Source: Phoebastria nigripes
Taxonomy: Eukaryota > Chordata > Aves > Procellariiformes > Diomedeidae
NCBI GenBank assembly: GCA_035582835.1
Contig: JAYKAV010000489.1
Span: forward strand, 783,655 to 847,654
DNA: 64,000 nt
Reading direction: 5' to 3'
The notes under the pieces were generated by a model that did not search any database, was not told the DNA's origin, and saw only the letters and a program-made list of their open reading frames with translations. A program made the translations under genes and the position numbers. Shown one piece after another: positions 44,461 to 56,859 of this stretch (its first letter is position 1; each line of letters begins with the position of its first letter).

Positions 44461-46799
44461 GAGTTGCTGGGAGAGCACACATACGTGCACACACGCTGCC
44501 TTTGGTATTGAAACAGGAATGCCCACAGGAGGAAGGCAGCAGCTCTGCCTGGAGAACCTCAATATGCTTTCTCTTGTCCCTCCACCCATTTTTGCAGGCT
44601 TTGGCTAGATTCACATTCAAACTAAACAAAATTGGTAGTGCTACAGTGCTGTACACCTCGGAGCAGCTCCCTGCCTGACCCCATGTCTGGGTTTGTGGCT
44701 TGGGTCTCGTTTCGGGGAGGTATTTGTGCTCATGCTCCGGGACTGCAGGAGTCAGAGAGGTGGTCTGAGACTCCGGAGCGCTGAAAGGGCTGCTCGTCCT
44801 TCATCATCTCTGCTGCATCGCTGCCTTATTCCTTCCCCTCCTGCCCAAGACAGAAAAATACCTCCAAATCATCTCCCCAGCAGCTGGAGCTCAGGCTGGC
44901 CAGGGTGGCTCTGCCCACCAAAGCCCCTGCTGCTGGTAAAGAAGTAAAACCAGCTCCAGCCTTGCAAAGCTGGCGTGTCCCACGGGAGCGCACATACCTT
45001 AGCATGTCCATCCACGTATATCCAGGACCAGGGATGCAGTCAACAAAACCAAAATAAAACACCCAAGCCAAAGCAGAGCAATCCCTGATTTTCCTGGTTG
45101 TGGCCAAGGTGGCTCCAGCCCATTTCAGTCCCTGTCTGAAGGGAAAAATCCTTTCCCCTGTGAAGAACTGCATATTTTGACTTCGTCCTGAGTTAAGACT
45201 AAAAAAAGAATTCTCACTTTTTTAAAAATGGGGATTTCTAAGTCAGGGCCAGCTCAGATGGGAATAATGCAAATAATTCAGAGCTGCTTTCTGAGCCCTG
45301 GCTACATCTTAAGGTCAAGCAGGTCTGAGCATGAGCCACCACTTAGTGTAATCCTACTTTGCCAACGCAGGGAGGTGCGGGTGGGATGCCTGGACTGGGC
45401 ACAGTGCCTTCCTACAAGCACTCGTCCTCCCCATCCCACCCCTCTCCCAGTCTCACATCCCATAAATGAACACCAATGTTGGTGTCTTATCTGGGGAGGG
45501 GGGAAGTGAGAGGGAACACTGAGCGCTGGGACACAGCATCTGCTCTTTCACAATTCACAGGCTGCCTTTTCTCTCCCTCCTTACTAGATGAAGGGAGAAA
45601 GGAGTTTCTAAAAGATGCTGGGCAAAAGATCCCAGAGCCTTGCCCAGAGCAATCAGAGCCCAGGGAAGCTGCTGGATCCATGCATTGATGTTAGCTATTT
45701 GCACTCTTGTTTTAGCATCCTGCCAATACCTTCTGCCCAGCATGGCATTCACAAACATGTCTGTGCCGCAGCAAGCAGGCAACTTAGGGATAGGGTAAGG
45801 CAAAAGTGGAGGCAACCCTCAGAGATCTGCAAGGAAATGATGATGCTCTCAGCACCTGAACACCCGGAGCTCTGTCCTGCCACATGGCCATGGCCAAAGG
45901 CTCTTGTCCCATAGACTGACCTTCAGGAAGAGGCCCTGCAGAGATGCCTTCTCCCCAGAGCAAACTGCCCAGCGTAGAGCTGACTGGCTCATCTCAGAGC
46001 TCCGACCCCTCCCACCCACTCACCCTCCCCAGATTTTCCCTTCAGGGTGCCTCCTCCTGTGCAGTGAGGCTAAACCCACCAAAACCCACTGCTTGTTTCT
46101 AGACAAGCCTCACAATGAGGTGGAGGGTCGTCATTTCACCAGCTGCAACATCAACTCCCCATCCAGCCATTGGAAAGCAGCATCCCACATGGAAATGCCG
46201 CTCCAGCAGAGACACTTTTATCCCAGACCAGCCTGTTTCTTGCCCTTCATGAGTGCTTTTCTGCTTGCTCCCAAGTGAAGTGACCATCTGCTTCCCCCAT
46301 TTATTCTCTTCCTTGTGGGCAGCAGAGTAGAAGTGCAAAGGGCAGAACCTCCCTGGACACAAAGCGTGTGCAACCAGCCTCACCCTTGGGGTGGCCAGAT
46401 CCTGCTGTGCACAGCAGCACAACCAATGCATCTCTCCAGCTTCTGCAGGACACCCTGCCCAGACACATTGCCACTGCTGTCACCTCGAGGAGCTGCACAG
46501 AGCTGTTAACTGCACGAGGGATCAGCGGTGAACGAAAGGTCTCAGTCCTGCCCTGGTCCTCCCAGCGGAGCTCAGTGATGTTCAGCCTCTTCCAGTTCAG
46601 ACCCAACCTCCAACTTGAATAAGGAGATCTCGGTCCTGCAGTAGTTTCCTCACAGCAGTGGCTTTTTATTGACCGAGCCTAATTCTTGAAGAGTTTTCAC
46701 TGTATTTTGGAGAGGAAAAGGGCTGGAGGCTCCACCAGCTCCTTTGGGAACCTTCCTCCAGTTTAGTACTGCAGATCCTCAGGGACCACACAACTGGGT
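44461..46799. other. Unique sequence with one octamer
   Basis: A perfect ATGCAAAT octamer lies at 45267-45274 within GGAATAATGCAAATAATTC, in an AT-rich patch at 45180-45280. Elsewhere nothing recognisable was found. Confidence 0.5.
45180..45290. promoter_or_regulatory. AT-rich patch with POU octamer
   Basis: The ATGCAAAT octamer at 45267-45274 overlaps TAAT on its left and is followed by AATT, giving ATAATGCAAATAATT. Octamers bind POU-domain factors. About two perfect octamers are expected by chance on both strands of a 64-kb window and four were found, so a single octamer is weak evidence. Confidence 0.22.
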
Positions 46800-46814
46800 G
46801 TTCGTATTAAACCC

Positions 46815-46965
46815 TAAAGTCAGAGAGACAAATGGATGAGTGGATGGGCAGATGTGTGTTAGATGACAGAGAGAAGATAAATAGAAGGATGAAGAGCTGG
46901 GTGGGGGGAATGGCAAACAGATACAGACAGGGATGGATGGAGGGATGGCAGGCAGGGGAGGGTAC
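46815..46965. repeat. Diverged (GATG/GATA)n-like simple repeat
   Basis: Scattered GATG, GATGG and GATA/AGATAA words (ATGGATGAGTGGATGGGC, GAAGATAAATAGAAGGATG, GGATGGATGGAGGGATGG) recur over about 150 bases with interruptions. It is best read as a decayed tetranucleotide microsatellite. Confidence 0.6.
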
Positions 46966-47154
46966 CATAGGATGGCTGTGCAGGCAGACACTTGGCTGAT
47001 GGACTCAATAGACAAGAAGAGGCACATCAGTACATTACTTCCTCCCCCCTGGAGCAGAGGAGAGGATGGCCAGCCCTGGGGACATGCAGGGCCGCCCAAG
47101 CGCAGCCCAGCAGCAACCAGGGGCATCAGGCAGCAGCAGGGCTCTGCCCGCCCT

Positions 47155-47310
47155 GCCCGAGGACAGGTGGGCTGTCGGGGTACCGCCGCGCAGCGGGACG
47201 CCCGGCTGGCCCGAGCGTCTGTTCCCTTTGAAGCGGGTGACTTGCGGAGCTGCCGCCACCGCCGCCGGAGAGGATTTGGCAGGACGGCACTTCTGCTCTG
47301 CGGCAGGCCT
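47155..47310. promoter_or_regulatory. CpG-rich patch
   Basis: CpG dinucleotides are frequent here (GTACCGCCGCGCAGCGGGACGC and CGCCACCGCCGCCGG), unlike most of the interval around it. The patch is short, so it may be a small CpG island or simply a GC peak. The overlapping 214- to 241-codon open frames are not recognised. Confidence 0.28.
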
Positions 47311-47514
47311 CATAACAAGAGGATTGGCTTCCCTCCCTCCAGCACATGGCTCTCCCTCCCCTCCGCACTCCCCGTTGAACGGCAGCCCAGCCGGCAAGCC
47401 CCGACAATCTCCCGTCCCCCCCAGCCCAACCTCATTGTCCCCGGGAGATGCCTCCTTCCCCCTCCCCACCTCTCCCTTCTCTTCCTGGCAAATTCTCCCC
47501 CTCCTCCTGGATCC

Positions 47515-47640
47515 AGCCGCTCTCATAATAGCATCCTTTTCATGGAGACAAATTGTCCAGCCGGGGGCTGCACCTGAGGGCTTTCACCCTTTAACAAATA
47601 GCCTTTTAATTTTCTGCCAGAAGGGCATGGAAAGGGGGGG
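47515..47640. promoter_or_regulatory. Candidate conserved element
   Basis: The segment contains CTCATAATAGCATCC, GACAAATTGTCC (a palindrome-like word) and TTAACAAATAGCCTTTTAATTTTC, then breaks into a G-run-rich stretch at 47633. No exon or repeat was recognised. The regulatory reading is inference. Confidence 0.25.
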
Positions 47641-48354
47641 GAGAGGGAAAGGGGGGGGCTGGAGAGGGGGTTGCACAGAGGAGAGAGAATCAATCAGACA
47701 TCCATCTTCATCATTGCTGCCAAGGGACCATTTGCACTGGCTGGATGCCCCTGGGGGAAGGTGGGGTGAAAAAGAGAAGAGGTTGGGGTGAGGGGGAGGC
47801 AGGAGGCAGAGAGGGGATGGGGAGGGAGGGGGGTCACAGAGCTCCACCGCTCCTGAAATCCATGTGGAACGGTTGCCCTCCAGCAAGATAAACAGCAACG
47901 CTTGGAGCCCGGGGAAGGGAGCTCTTACTCCGCGCTCCAAAGAGGTTGGTTCAAACCCAGAAGGGTCAGTAGCCCTGGCATGCGGCAATGCAGCAGCCCA
48001 GCAGAGCCAGCCTGGCTGGGGAGGCCACAGGAGATCCCCGTCCCCCTGGAAGCGCGGAACTCCCTGAATGAGACGAAGAACAAAGAAGCATGGGGAGAAG
48101 CCCCACCAGCACCTCCTCTTCCCACAGCGAGGGCATCACGGACATCATGCACAGCTTCCACCGCAAGGCAGAGGGGCCAGGCGAGCTTGAAATTCTCCTC
48201 TCCCTGGTGTCCAGACAGCAAGGAGGGAGCCGGCAGGAGAAAGCACCAAATCACTTTCCTCCCCTCTCCTCCAGATCCTCTCCTGCAAGGGGAGCCCAAG
48301 CCTTGGTGCTGGCTTTGGCTGGAATCTGTCACCTTTCCCAACAAAAAATAAGCA
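47641..48354. other. Purine-rich then mixed unique sequence
   Basis: G and GA runs dominate 47633-47850. The rest is mixed GC-rich sequence with no recognised gene or repeat family. Confidence 0.5.
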
Positions 48355-48570
48355 GAGAGGTTAATTAGATGTTTGCAATCCAATTTATGTCTTGTTTGTG
48401 AAACCAGCATTTCAGCTGTAACCCAGCCTGGGAGCCCCCGTGCCCTCGCTCTTTTGCTAAATTTATTTCACAGCTTTGCAGAACTGGCTTGGCCGGGTCA
48501 GAACTCTTCCATTATCATTTTATCGCTGCCTCTTACTCTGTAATTACAAGCTGCTTCCCTCACCCCCTCC
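48355..48570. promoter_or_regulatory. AT-rich island, candidate conserved element
   Basis: GGTTAATTAGATG, GCAATCCAATTTATG, GCTAAATTTATTTCAC, CATTATCATTTTATCGC and GTAATTACAAGC lie in about 200 bases, split by a GC-richer centre. Homeodomain-type cores are frequent. Conservation was not tested. Confidence 0.33.
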
Positions 48571-49679
48571 TCCTCCTCTTCTTCCCCAGCCCCCTCCAAG
48601 CACAAGGTGGGAGATGCTGGTCTTGCTTTAAGCTTGTTCCACGATTTGTCTCACCCACTGAGGCCGGGAATGGTTTGACCCCGGTTTCAGCAGATAAGCA
48701 AGGGAAGGTGGCCGGGAAAGGGGGGGCATGCTGTTCTCCAGCCCCCCCTCCCCAAGGATTAAAATATTCAGATGCACCGATGAATAGCAATGAGCGCTGG
48801 AAATTAAGGCCTGGAAACTCAGTGTTGAAGAGGTTGGAGTCAATCTGGCAGGAAGGAGAGGAGCTGCAGAGCCATGGAGGTCTATGGCATGTCCCCTCAT
48901 GTGTCCTGTGCCCAGACCCTCATCTGTTCCCAGACACTGACTGGGAGGGTACTGGTTGGGATGGGCCAAAACTGTGCCAGCACTCTTATCTATAGCCTAT
49001 CCAGGAGGGCTTTGTGAGCCCTGTTGGCCAACACCCCCGGCCCCAGCAAACTCCGGTGGGAGGGAAGAGTCCTTGGGGAGCATCTCAGATGCACACCACG
49101 CAGAGCCAGGGACCAGCACCTCCCTGGGCTACCAGCACCTCCTCTGGGCACACAGGGCAGAGACAGTGACGGGGACTCAGGTCCCAGGCTGGCCATGGGC
49201 TGGCATTGCAGCCAGGGACAGCTGCACGGTGGCTCACTGCTGGGCTCCACTTGTAGACCCAGGGCACGTGGAGCAGCAGCACTGATCCCCCCACCAAGCA
49301 CACGCTCTTCCCCAGCCCGCCTTGACATTATAACCCGTCCCCTCCCCCAAGCACCAGTCTCCTCCACCTCCAGCAAGGGGAAGGGGCCACATCCTCACCT
49401 GGCCCCCGCACCAGGGGAGGAGCGCGCTGCTCTGCCCAAGCTCAGCCTGAAAAACCTTCCCTGGGAAAAGCTGAGGGAGGGGAGGTAACAGGCAGAGGGA
49501 TGCCCACCCCTCTGGGGCTCTGTAACGTCTTGGCCATGGGGACAAGTCATCACAGGACTCAAAAACTGAGTTTGGGATGGAGGTGGCCACTGTTTCTGCC
49601 CTGGGAGAGAGATGCTGCCTTGCTGGGTGGACAGGGCCTGGATGCAGCTGGACACAGCCGGCAGCGCCCTGCTTTGTTG
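48571..49679. other. GC-rich unique sequence, no gene seen
   Basis: GC-rich sequence with overlapping open frames on both strands. No domain, repeat or RNA gene was recognised. Confidence 0.52.
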
Positions 49680-49805
49680 CAAAATTTGGCTTCATTTCAG
49701 TCACCTGTGAGCATGAATCAGACAAGAACTTGCAGACAGCATGAATACGCACACACACGGCCAGCTCAATTGCCCATGAGAAGGTTCATGTAATTAACAG
49801 GCAGA
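49680..49805. promoter_or_regulatory. Short candidate conserved element
   Basis: The segment holds GCAAAATTTGGC, GAGCATGAATCAGAC, GCTCAATTGCCCATGAG and CATGTAATTAACAGG, with a short ACACACAC run between. It differs in texture from the GC-rich flanks. Evidence is compositional only. Confidence 0.22.
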
Positions 49806-51034
49806 CGGCTTTTCTTTCATGTGGCAAAGAAAGGATGGGGAGTGGGGGGAGTATTTTTCTGGGCCCGTCCCCTGCGAGAAGATTTCTGCAGGACTGCTCA
49901 CAGGGGACACAAGGCAGTCTGTGAACAGGACCCCAGGAGCAAGGAGGGATGGACCAGTGACCCCTTTGCCCAGCCCTGCTGCTCCTCCATGTGCAACCTG
50001 GGACCCTTCCCATCCTTGGGGAGAGGAAAGAGAGCCTTTTCCCTGCTAAATCCACTGTGCAGGGAGCCCCTCTTTGCTGGAAATGGCGTAAGGGTGGATC
50101 TTGCTGCTCCGTGGGCTGAGCAGCCCGATGCAGGACCTGTGCCATGCTCGCACCCCCTGCTCTGTGCAATCCCCCACCATGTGCTGAGGATCCCCATAAC
50201 ATCACTGGGGACAGTGTGATGGACACAGCTTGTGTCCATCATGCACCATGCCATGATCACTCGCGTATGATTCCCAACCCCAGAGCACATCTGGCTCTGT
50301 GTTGTTCAACCCACGCACACCGTGGTTGTCCACAGACACACATACAGCACAAAGACACCTCGATTCCTCCCTAAAACAAAGATCAAAGCCTCTGCTCTGC
50401 GCCACGCCAGCTCAGAGCTAAGGATACCACCCCCTCTCCCCACTGCTGGAGGAACATTAAAACCCCATTAACCTGGGGTTGTTATTAATCATGCAACATT
50501 ACCCAGTGGGGACAGCCCTGACGTCTGAGTGCCCGGGCTCCCGCCAGCTCCCCCGGCCCAGCTCCAGGTGACACAGGCGTGGAGAAGGTAGGATCCCTTT
50601 ATAACCATGCAAACGCGCCAGCTCCAGATAATGAATTTCCTCCACGAGGCAAAGGAGGAAAGCTTCGCCGAGACTGGAAATAATCACCCCGAGGCAAGGC
50701 AGGGACCGGACTCCAGACGCCTCTCACCCCTGCGGATGATAATCCCCTTTGTGACTGGGTTAAGGGCAAGGCGAGGAAACCACGATTTATCATCTGCTTG
50801 AACCGCATCCATCCTCTGGAAGGAGATTTCCAGCTGTGCCGCAGAGCGCACCCAATGAGAGGCAGATCCCAGGCTGAAATCAAACCAGGAGCTCCCGAGA
50901 TGTTCATTTTGGAGACCTCCTAAGGACACAGAGGGGACATCTTCGGCATGTACCGAACAGGTTAATGCCACAAGAGCGAAGCCTCTGCCTGCATGGATGT
51001 ATGTAGGCTGAAGCCCCATCAAGCCCTCACAGTT
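49806..51034. other. Unique sequence, no gene seen
   Basis: The sequence is mostly GC-rich. A short AT-rich patch, CATTAACCTGGGG then GTTATTAATCATGC, lies at about 50465-50495. Nothing else was recognised. Confidence 0.5.
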
Positions 51035-51180
51035 CCGTGATATTAAAGCTTTCCCCTCATGCATAGAAGCAAGCAGGGGGGCTAATTGCTTCTTATGACA
51101 CTATAATGGTAGGACTATTTACAGTAGATTAAAATCCAATTCATAATGAGGTATAATAACTTTGCAAATGCCAGGATTCG
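51035..51180. promoter_or_regulatory. AT-rich island, candidate conserved element
   Basis: The island runs from GTGATATTAAAGC through GGCTAATTGCTTC, CACTATAATGG, GTAGATTAAAATCC, CCAATTCATAATGAGG and ATAATAACTTTGC. About eight TAAT/ATTA-type cores occur in 145 bases. Boundaries with GC-rich flanks are sharp. It is among the denser motif islands in the right half. Confidence 0.36.
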
Positions 51181-53065
51181 TCAAAGGGTGAGGAGTGCCG
51201 CTGGGACACAGAGCTGAGCAGCCTTGGACTTGGGGTCTGAGCCTCAGCACGGGAGGAAAGGGCTCTTGCCAGCGCGAGGGTGGGTTTTTTGTTGGATTCT
51301 CCCTCTTTGGTTGCTTCTCCCATAGGTTAAGCACAGGGGATGGAGAAAGGGAGTGGGGGGATGGACTAGCACAGCCCTGGAATAGCTTTATACCCAAGAG
51401 GGTGAGGGGACTGCCCTGGGAGGAACGGTGCATAAGGAGGTCTGCAAAGTGCCTAGAAGGGGTGAGCCGTGTGTGGCCAAGCAATTGGACACATCCACAG
51501 AACTGCCTGGGTTTTACCTGCCATGCCAGAAACGGAGCTCCTTCCCCAGGGAAGTTTTGCCCCAGGCACAGATACCCAGAAATCCTCCGGTCGCATTGAA
51601 ACCTGCTGGGTACCAAGGGTGCTGAGGCAGCCTGCGGACCAGGATCCAGCACTAGAAAATTCTCACGTGTGGGATGTCACACAACATGTTACAACATCAG
51701 ACGCCCCAGAAACCCATCCTCTCTGCCCAGTGACACGGTGGCCCTTTCCGCACACCCCCGGACAGTCCTGTTCAGCCACCCATCGAGGACATGAGCAGAG
51801 ACAGGCACCCAGCGCTGCCGTCTCCCCGGGCTCTGGCCCAGGTTTGCTGGGTACTCCTGCAGCAGGGGGGGATTTTTGCCCCGCAGGAAAGCGAGGGCTG
51901 AGGTTGGATCCAGTTTGGACTTGCTTCCTGTCTCCATCACATGTTTACGGGTGTGACCTTGAATAAGCCCAGCAACACATCACTCCTGACTCATTCAGAG
52001 GAGGTATTTATTTATTCCCTGCCAATGACATGGGCTGACGGTGCCCTCTGAATTTCAAATAGGACTCAGCTCTATTTTGATAGTCTGGGTGGCTCCACTG
52101 GAAAACAGACAGAGAGCAAAGAGCCCAAAAAGCTGAGACCCGATTTCTTCATTTGGAAAGGGAACACCGCTCCCCAGATCCAAGGGCTCTGTGGAATTTC
52201 CGGATCCCACTGAGTGGGCTCAGGGTGGTGCTGACACCTCGCAGAGGGGCTTAAGCAACATACCTCAGGTCTCCAGCGATCACCGAGGTCCTCTGCTAAA
52301 TACCAGCACTAGGGACTGCTCCAAAGGACGTGTCATCACCAGAGGTGGAACTGCGGAAGACAAACAGGCATCAGGCTAGAAGGAGATGTAGGGGATGCTC
52401 GGGTTAGTGTGAGCCCCGCTGTGCTGACGTACGCTCTCCCAGCGTAACCAGGCTCTCCAAGCACCACCCCACTGCCTTCCCACATCTCCACAGATGCTTG
52501 TGTTCAAAACCAGATGTCTGCTAAAAAAAAAGCTGATAGCAAACCCTCCAGAAAACTAGTTCTTCAGTACATAATGCTGTGAATTTGTCACTCATCCTGC
52601 TGGACACTCCCAGCTTGTGACTGCCGAGTCACACGCATTGAGGATGAGGAGCTAGAAGTAATATTTGATTTCCTAAAGGGTGAAACCCTCTCCTCTATAC
52701 AAACTCTTCCTCAATGGGATCACTTAAACAGCTACCCCATGCATGGGAGCATAGGGGAAGCGCTGAATTGTAAAAGCAGCAATAACCCTAATAATCTTTG
52801 TGCTTAGAAGAAAATCAGCTGAGCCTCAAATACAGCAAAAATAAACTCAGTTGTGCTAAACTCACATTCAAATCAGCAAAGGCTCCACGTAGCACCCTCC
52901 CTGGTGTCTGAGCTGAGGATGTCCCATTACCAGGGCACAGCAAGCCCCATCCCACCCTCTCCAAGCAAGTTGAGCCCGGGGATGGCAGCTGGGGTCAGCC
53001 ATGACCCAATGTCAGCAGCAAGACGAGGGTAATGAGGCAGGTTTGACGTCAGGCTGGAAACACAG
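51181..53065. other. Unique sequence, possible start of repeat at right end
   Basis: The sequence is mixed in composition, becoming AT-richer at 52500-52870. No exon was recognised. The last hundred bases may belong to the repeat that follows, but no edge can be placed. Confidence 0.45.
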
Positions 53066-53356
53066 GTCAGGGTCAGGTCCAGTGGCACAGGCCAGTGATC
53101 ACCAGACAGGACCGTGGTGACAAGATAGGTCCAAGTTGGGAAGTCAGCCCACGGGTGGGGTCCACATCAAGAGGGTCCATAGCCAGGCATGAACAAGGCT
53201 GGAGTAGGCACACCTACAGCAAAGCTCAAGAAGAAATCAAAGACCCAGGCCTGAGCTCAAATAGACCTCCCACCCATGGGCAGGGGGTGTGGGTGGAGGC
53301 CCCAGGTGAGGCTGGTCAGGGCCATTAAGGCCTGTTAGTGCCCACAGGGCCCTGAC
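53066..53356 (+). repeat. Unnamed interspersed repeat, copy B
   Basis: This copy has the same orientation as 18936-19173 and shares TAGGTCCAAG, AGGCACACCTACA, the CAAATAG block and the 34-base block at 53298-53331. It begins with GTCAGGG (53066-53072) and ends with CCCTGAC (53350-53356), which would be 7-base inverted termini if these are the true ends. It carries about 50 more bases than copy A in the left half, so one copy has insertions or deletions. The level of divergence points to an old element. No coding content was found. Confidence 0.6.
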
Positions 53357-54359
53357 ACCCATTGCCTTCAGGGCTGAGAGCCTTGTCTCCATGGTATGGG
53401 TGCACCAAAGCAGAAACTTCCTGACACCTTGGGCTGGGCGTTTGCCCAGCATCCTAGTGAAATTAAGAGGTGTTATTTGGTGTGAATAAAGATAGTGGAT
53501 CTCAGGTGGGCTTTGACCCATTTGATTAGATTGAAGCCCGGACAATTTGTCCATGGCCGCTCCTGGCGGTGGCAGAGCCAAGTGAGCTTCAGCAGCCACA
53601 GGACTGGCCAAGGTACCTCTCTCTGGGGAGGGTATGAACCGGTTGCAAGACCAAGGGCTCTGCAGGGTTACAAGGTGTACGGGGAGAGGGTAGAGGGGTA
53701 TCCATCAGGTAGGGACACATCTGCCCGATCACCACCACCGCGTAACACAATGCTCCCCAACAGATACCCCAACAGCCCCTGCCTAGCGATGGGGCTGTCA
53801 GGTTTCAAGGAGAGCACAGTGCCTCCTCGAAGCAGAGCTGGGCATGTACGTGGCTTGCAGAGTTTCCTTCTGGCATCCCCGGAGCGGAGGCTGGCATGGC
53901 AGCACACCACAGGCGCCGCACCGCAGGACTCCTCACACACTTTTACAGGCAGATCCTTCCTAGTGGGAGACAGACGATGCTCATAAAGTCAACCTTAAGC
54001 AGAACACATGTATGTTGGACGAATCAATATGTTCAAGCTGTAAAGGAGGAGACATCCAGGAGCCCAGCATCTCCAGCACAACAGATGGAATGGGGCCCAG
54101 GAACACCTCCGACTGCACGGCACTTCCTAGCATCGCTCCAGGAGGGGACGAGGCTTCTTGGCCAGAGCCTGAACCAATTATCTTCTGGCAAACGTGATGC
54201 TCTTTGATTCACCAGCACTGAGAAGAAAAACACAATTTTCCCCCATTCTGTTTTTGTTTGAATGTGAGAGGTAGAGCGAGCTGGAGCATGTGACGGAGCA
54301 GAAACGGCTTGAGAGGATGGCATTGCATCCCGATTGGAAAGAGCCAGTGGCCACTGCCC
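53357..54359. other. Unique sequence, nothing recognised
   Basis: Mixed composition without recognised gene or repeat. A GAATAAAG word at 53483-53490 resembles a polyadenylation signal only loosely and has no supporting context. Confidence 0.45.
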
Positions 54360-54620
54360 AAGTGAAATTCCAACTTTATGACATAATGGGCTTTTTCTAA
54401 CCAGCGCTTGCTATTAACTTCAGCACTGGCTTAAACCCCCTGGCCTCAGGCACAAGCAAAGCAGAGCTCATATACTGTAAATGTTAATACTGCTTTAGCA
54501 CTGTAATAAGCTAAAAGGTGGGTGCAAGATCTGGCACATTAATTCCTTTTTTCATCTTTTTAGCACGTTTCAGGGTAATATGAATAATAAATATTTGAGC
54601 TCATGAAGGTTAACGGATGG
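54360..54620. promoter_or_regulatory. AT-rich island, candidate conserved element
   Basis: The block contains CTTTATGACATAATGGGC, GCTATTAACTTCAGC, GTAAATGTTAATACTGC, CTGTAATAAGC, CATTAATTCC and GAATAATAAATATTTGAGC. It is 260 bases long with frequent homeodomain-type cores and no recognisable repeat or exon. The texture is like that of vertebrate developmental enhancers; no test of conservation was possible. Confidence 0.37.
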
Positions 54621-56859
54621 ATAGCCCTGGAGACTGGCACTCCCCGGGTAGGAAGGCAGCAGCTCCCTTCCGCATATCAGTGTCTCCAGCAGCGATCCAG
54701 GGAATTGGCCTCCTCCAGAGAAGTCAGAGGTGCTTCTTGGCAGGGAAACGTCTGACGCAAAAACTTGTTTTCTGTCATACTTGTTCACACTTGTTCAAAT
54801 AAGAGCATTTGGGCTGGTGAATGAGTGGAGGTAGGAATTTCCAAGCATCACAGGGCAAAGCTATGGAAAGAGGAGAGCCTCCGCCATCCCAGCACAAGCT
54901 CTCCGTCTCTATTGAACAAGAGCCAGGTTTGGTCAGCAAAGGGCCCCCCGCCTCAAAGCTGTTTAGGCATCTAATTCCTACTGCAACTAGGTCTAGATTC
55001 ATCTGGGCCGAGAAGCTCGGTGGTGGAGCAAGGGAGCTGAGCATACACCTCCAGAGTTTTAAACTCCAGTTGACTCTCCTCTCACGGAGGGAATGGTCTA
55101 GAGGCAGAGGCACCGGATGGATCTGGCCCAGATATCTTCATCAGCCCTGAGGCGCCTGGCCTGGCCTTGTTTTGCAGGTGCTGGGTCTAACTTAAAGGAC
55201 TGTTGATGTCTGTCTGTCAGGCTGCACCCACACGACACCTCGAGGACAGCATCTGCAGATGCTGAGCATGGCAAAGGCCTGGCTATTGGGAGAGCTGGGT
55301 GAAAAACCTTGCTGGAGCTGGTGTAACTCTGCACATCACCTCTGGATTACAAAAGCACCACAACATGGAGAACAGGGCTTAGGGAGAAAGTCACACAGCT
55401 TTGGCATTTAGTCAGGCTCCACAAGAGAGCCCCAGCTCGCCCCAGAGCCACGTGGGCTTGCAGGGAAGCAGTCTAGAAGGGATGCGGAAAAATCTTCTAA
55501 TCCAGCCTCCCCCTCCACAGCAAGACAGGAATCCAGACCCTGAACAAGGACCATGCCAGGAGAGAAAGGGTGGGCCTGGTGACCCAGGAAAGCATTTGAA
55601 CCCTGTGCTGGGAAAGCAGGGACCGCAGCATGTGAATTCCCATTGCTCACCTATCACGGAGACCTGGCAGGTAGTAGCACTTGCTGGGAGAAAAGGGCTC
55701 AGGGTAAACATGAATATAACCCCCTGGGATGGAGGAGGTAGGGCTTGCCCAGATCTGATCTGCTGTTACAGCTTCACAGTGGGCACTTTGTCTTCTCGAC
55801 CCACGTAGTACAGATGCCCACCTGTGACTGCTGCTTCTGACAAGCAAGACCTCTTGCTGGGAGAGCCCCGGTGTTGCAGCAGAAGCTGTACTGCCACTTT
55901 TCTCTGTGGTCCAAGGCTGGTGGACACCAGCACTGTGGGACACCGGGACACCCAGGGCACGCCTCTTCCCCTGGTAGCCGGTGATGGGATGGGTGAAGGA
56001 GGCATGCTCTGCTCTCATGATGGTTAAGGTGCAGGAGGAAGGTCTTGACTGTGCAACCAACCTGGGGCAGAGACGCAGTCCCCTTCCTGCCCCTGACGGG
56101 GTGGTCCAGGAGCTGCAGGGGCTGGTGGGGGCAGAGGTGTTGCGTTCCCCCCGCAGATGCCTGATGCTCCCATCCTGACCAGTGCTGCAGGAAGCTGGGA
56201 TAGACAGGAAGCACTGGGCTTGTGCCGCTCCGGGTGGACAGTCAGGGAGATGGGGCAACTGTGGGCCTGGCAGGGGACACGGGAAGGGCAGGCTGGAGGA
56301 GCACTGCTCGATGGAGGGGGGTGCTCAGCAGGGAGCTGTGTGCCCAGGGCTGCGTAGCACCGGCCAAGGGGCGACCAGTGCGGGTCTCTGGGACCCTCAG
56401 CAGGGAGCAGCCCGTGCCAACGCACGGCTGGGGAGCACTGGTGGCCAGGAGATTGGGTGCCCAGGGGCTGCGAGCGCTCCTCACCCAGCGACCGTGCCCA
56501 CCTATGTGCACGCACGCATGTTGCACGCAGCGTGCGCGTGCTGACGACTGCGCATCTGCAATGATTGCCTCCGTACCCTGATTTGGGGAGGGGGGAGCTG
56601 CCCGCCACTGTCTGGGAGTGCGTGCCTGGATGCTGTGCAGGGGGAGCGATGCACCCCTGCGCTCCAGCCCCCCGCGTTTGCCTTTCGCTTTGCTCACTCT
56701 TGCGTGACAGCAGAGCCCCCCTCCTTCCCTGGCAATCCTTGGGGGATATCAAGGGCAAGCAAGAGAAGGGTTACCTGGAGGAAAGGGTTGCTAAGCAACG
56801 CCCCCCCCGACCCCCCCCCAAGCACCGCAAACCCAAAACTCGTTCCAGGCCTGCAACCA
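54621..56859. other. GC-rich unique sequence, no gene seen
   Basis: Mixed to GC-rich sequence ending in a C-run-rich stretch (about 56800-56820). The 203- and 244-codon minus-strand frames at 55647-56758 have no recognised domain and overlap long plus-strand frames. Confidence 0.5.

Noticed and set aside
18936..53356. The two repeat copies as terminal repeats of one 34-kb element
   Set aside because: They are strongly diverged from each other, differ in length, and the sequence between them contains no internal retroelement genes, so two independent old copies are far more likely.
55647..56758. Minus-strand open frames of 203 and 244 codons
   Set aside because: Overlapping each other and long plus-strand frames, low-complexity composition and no recognised motif.
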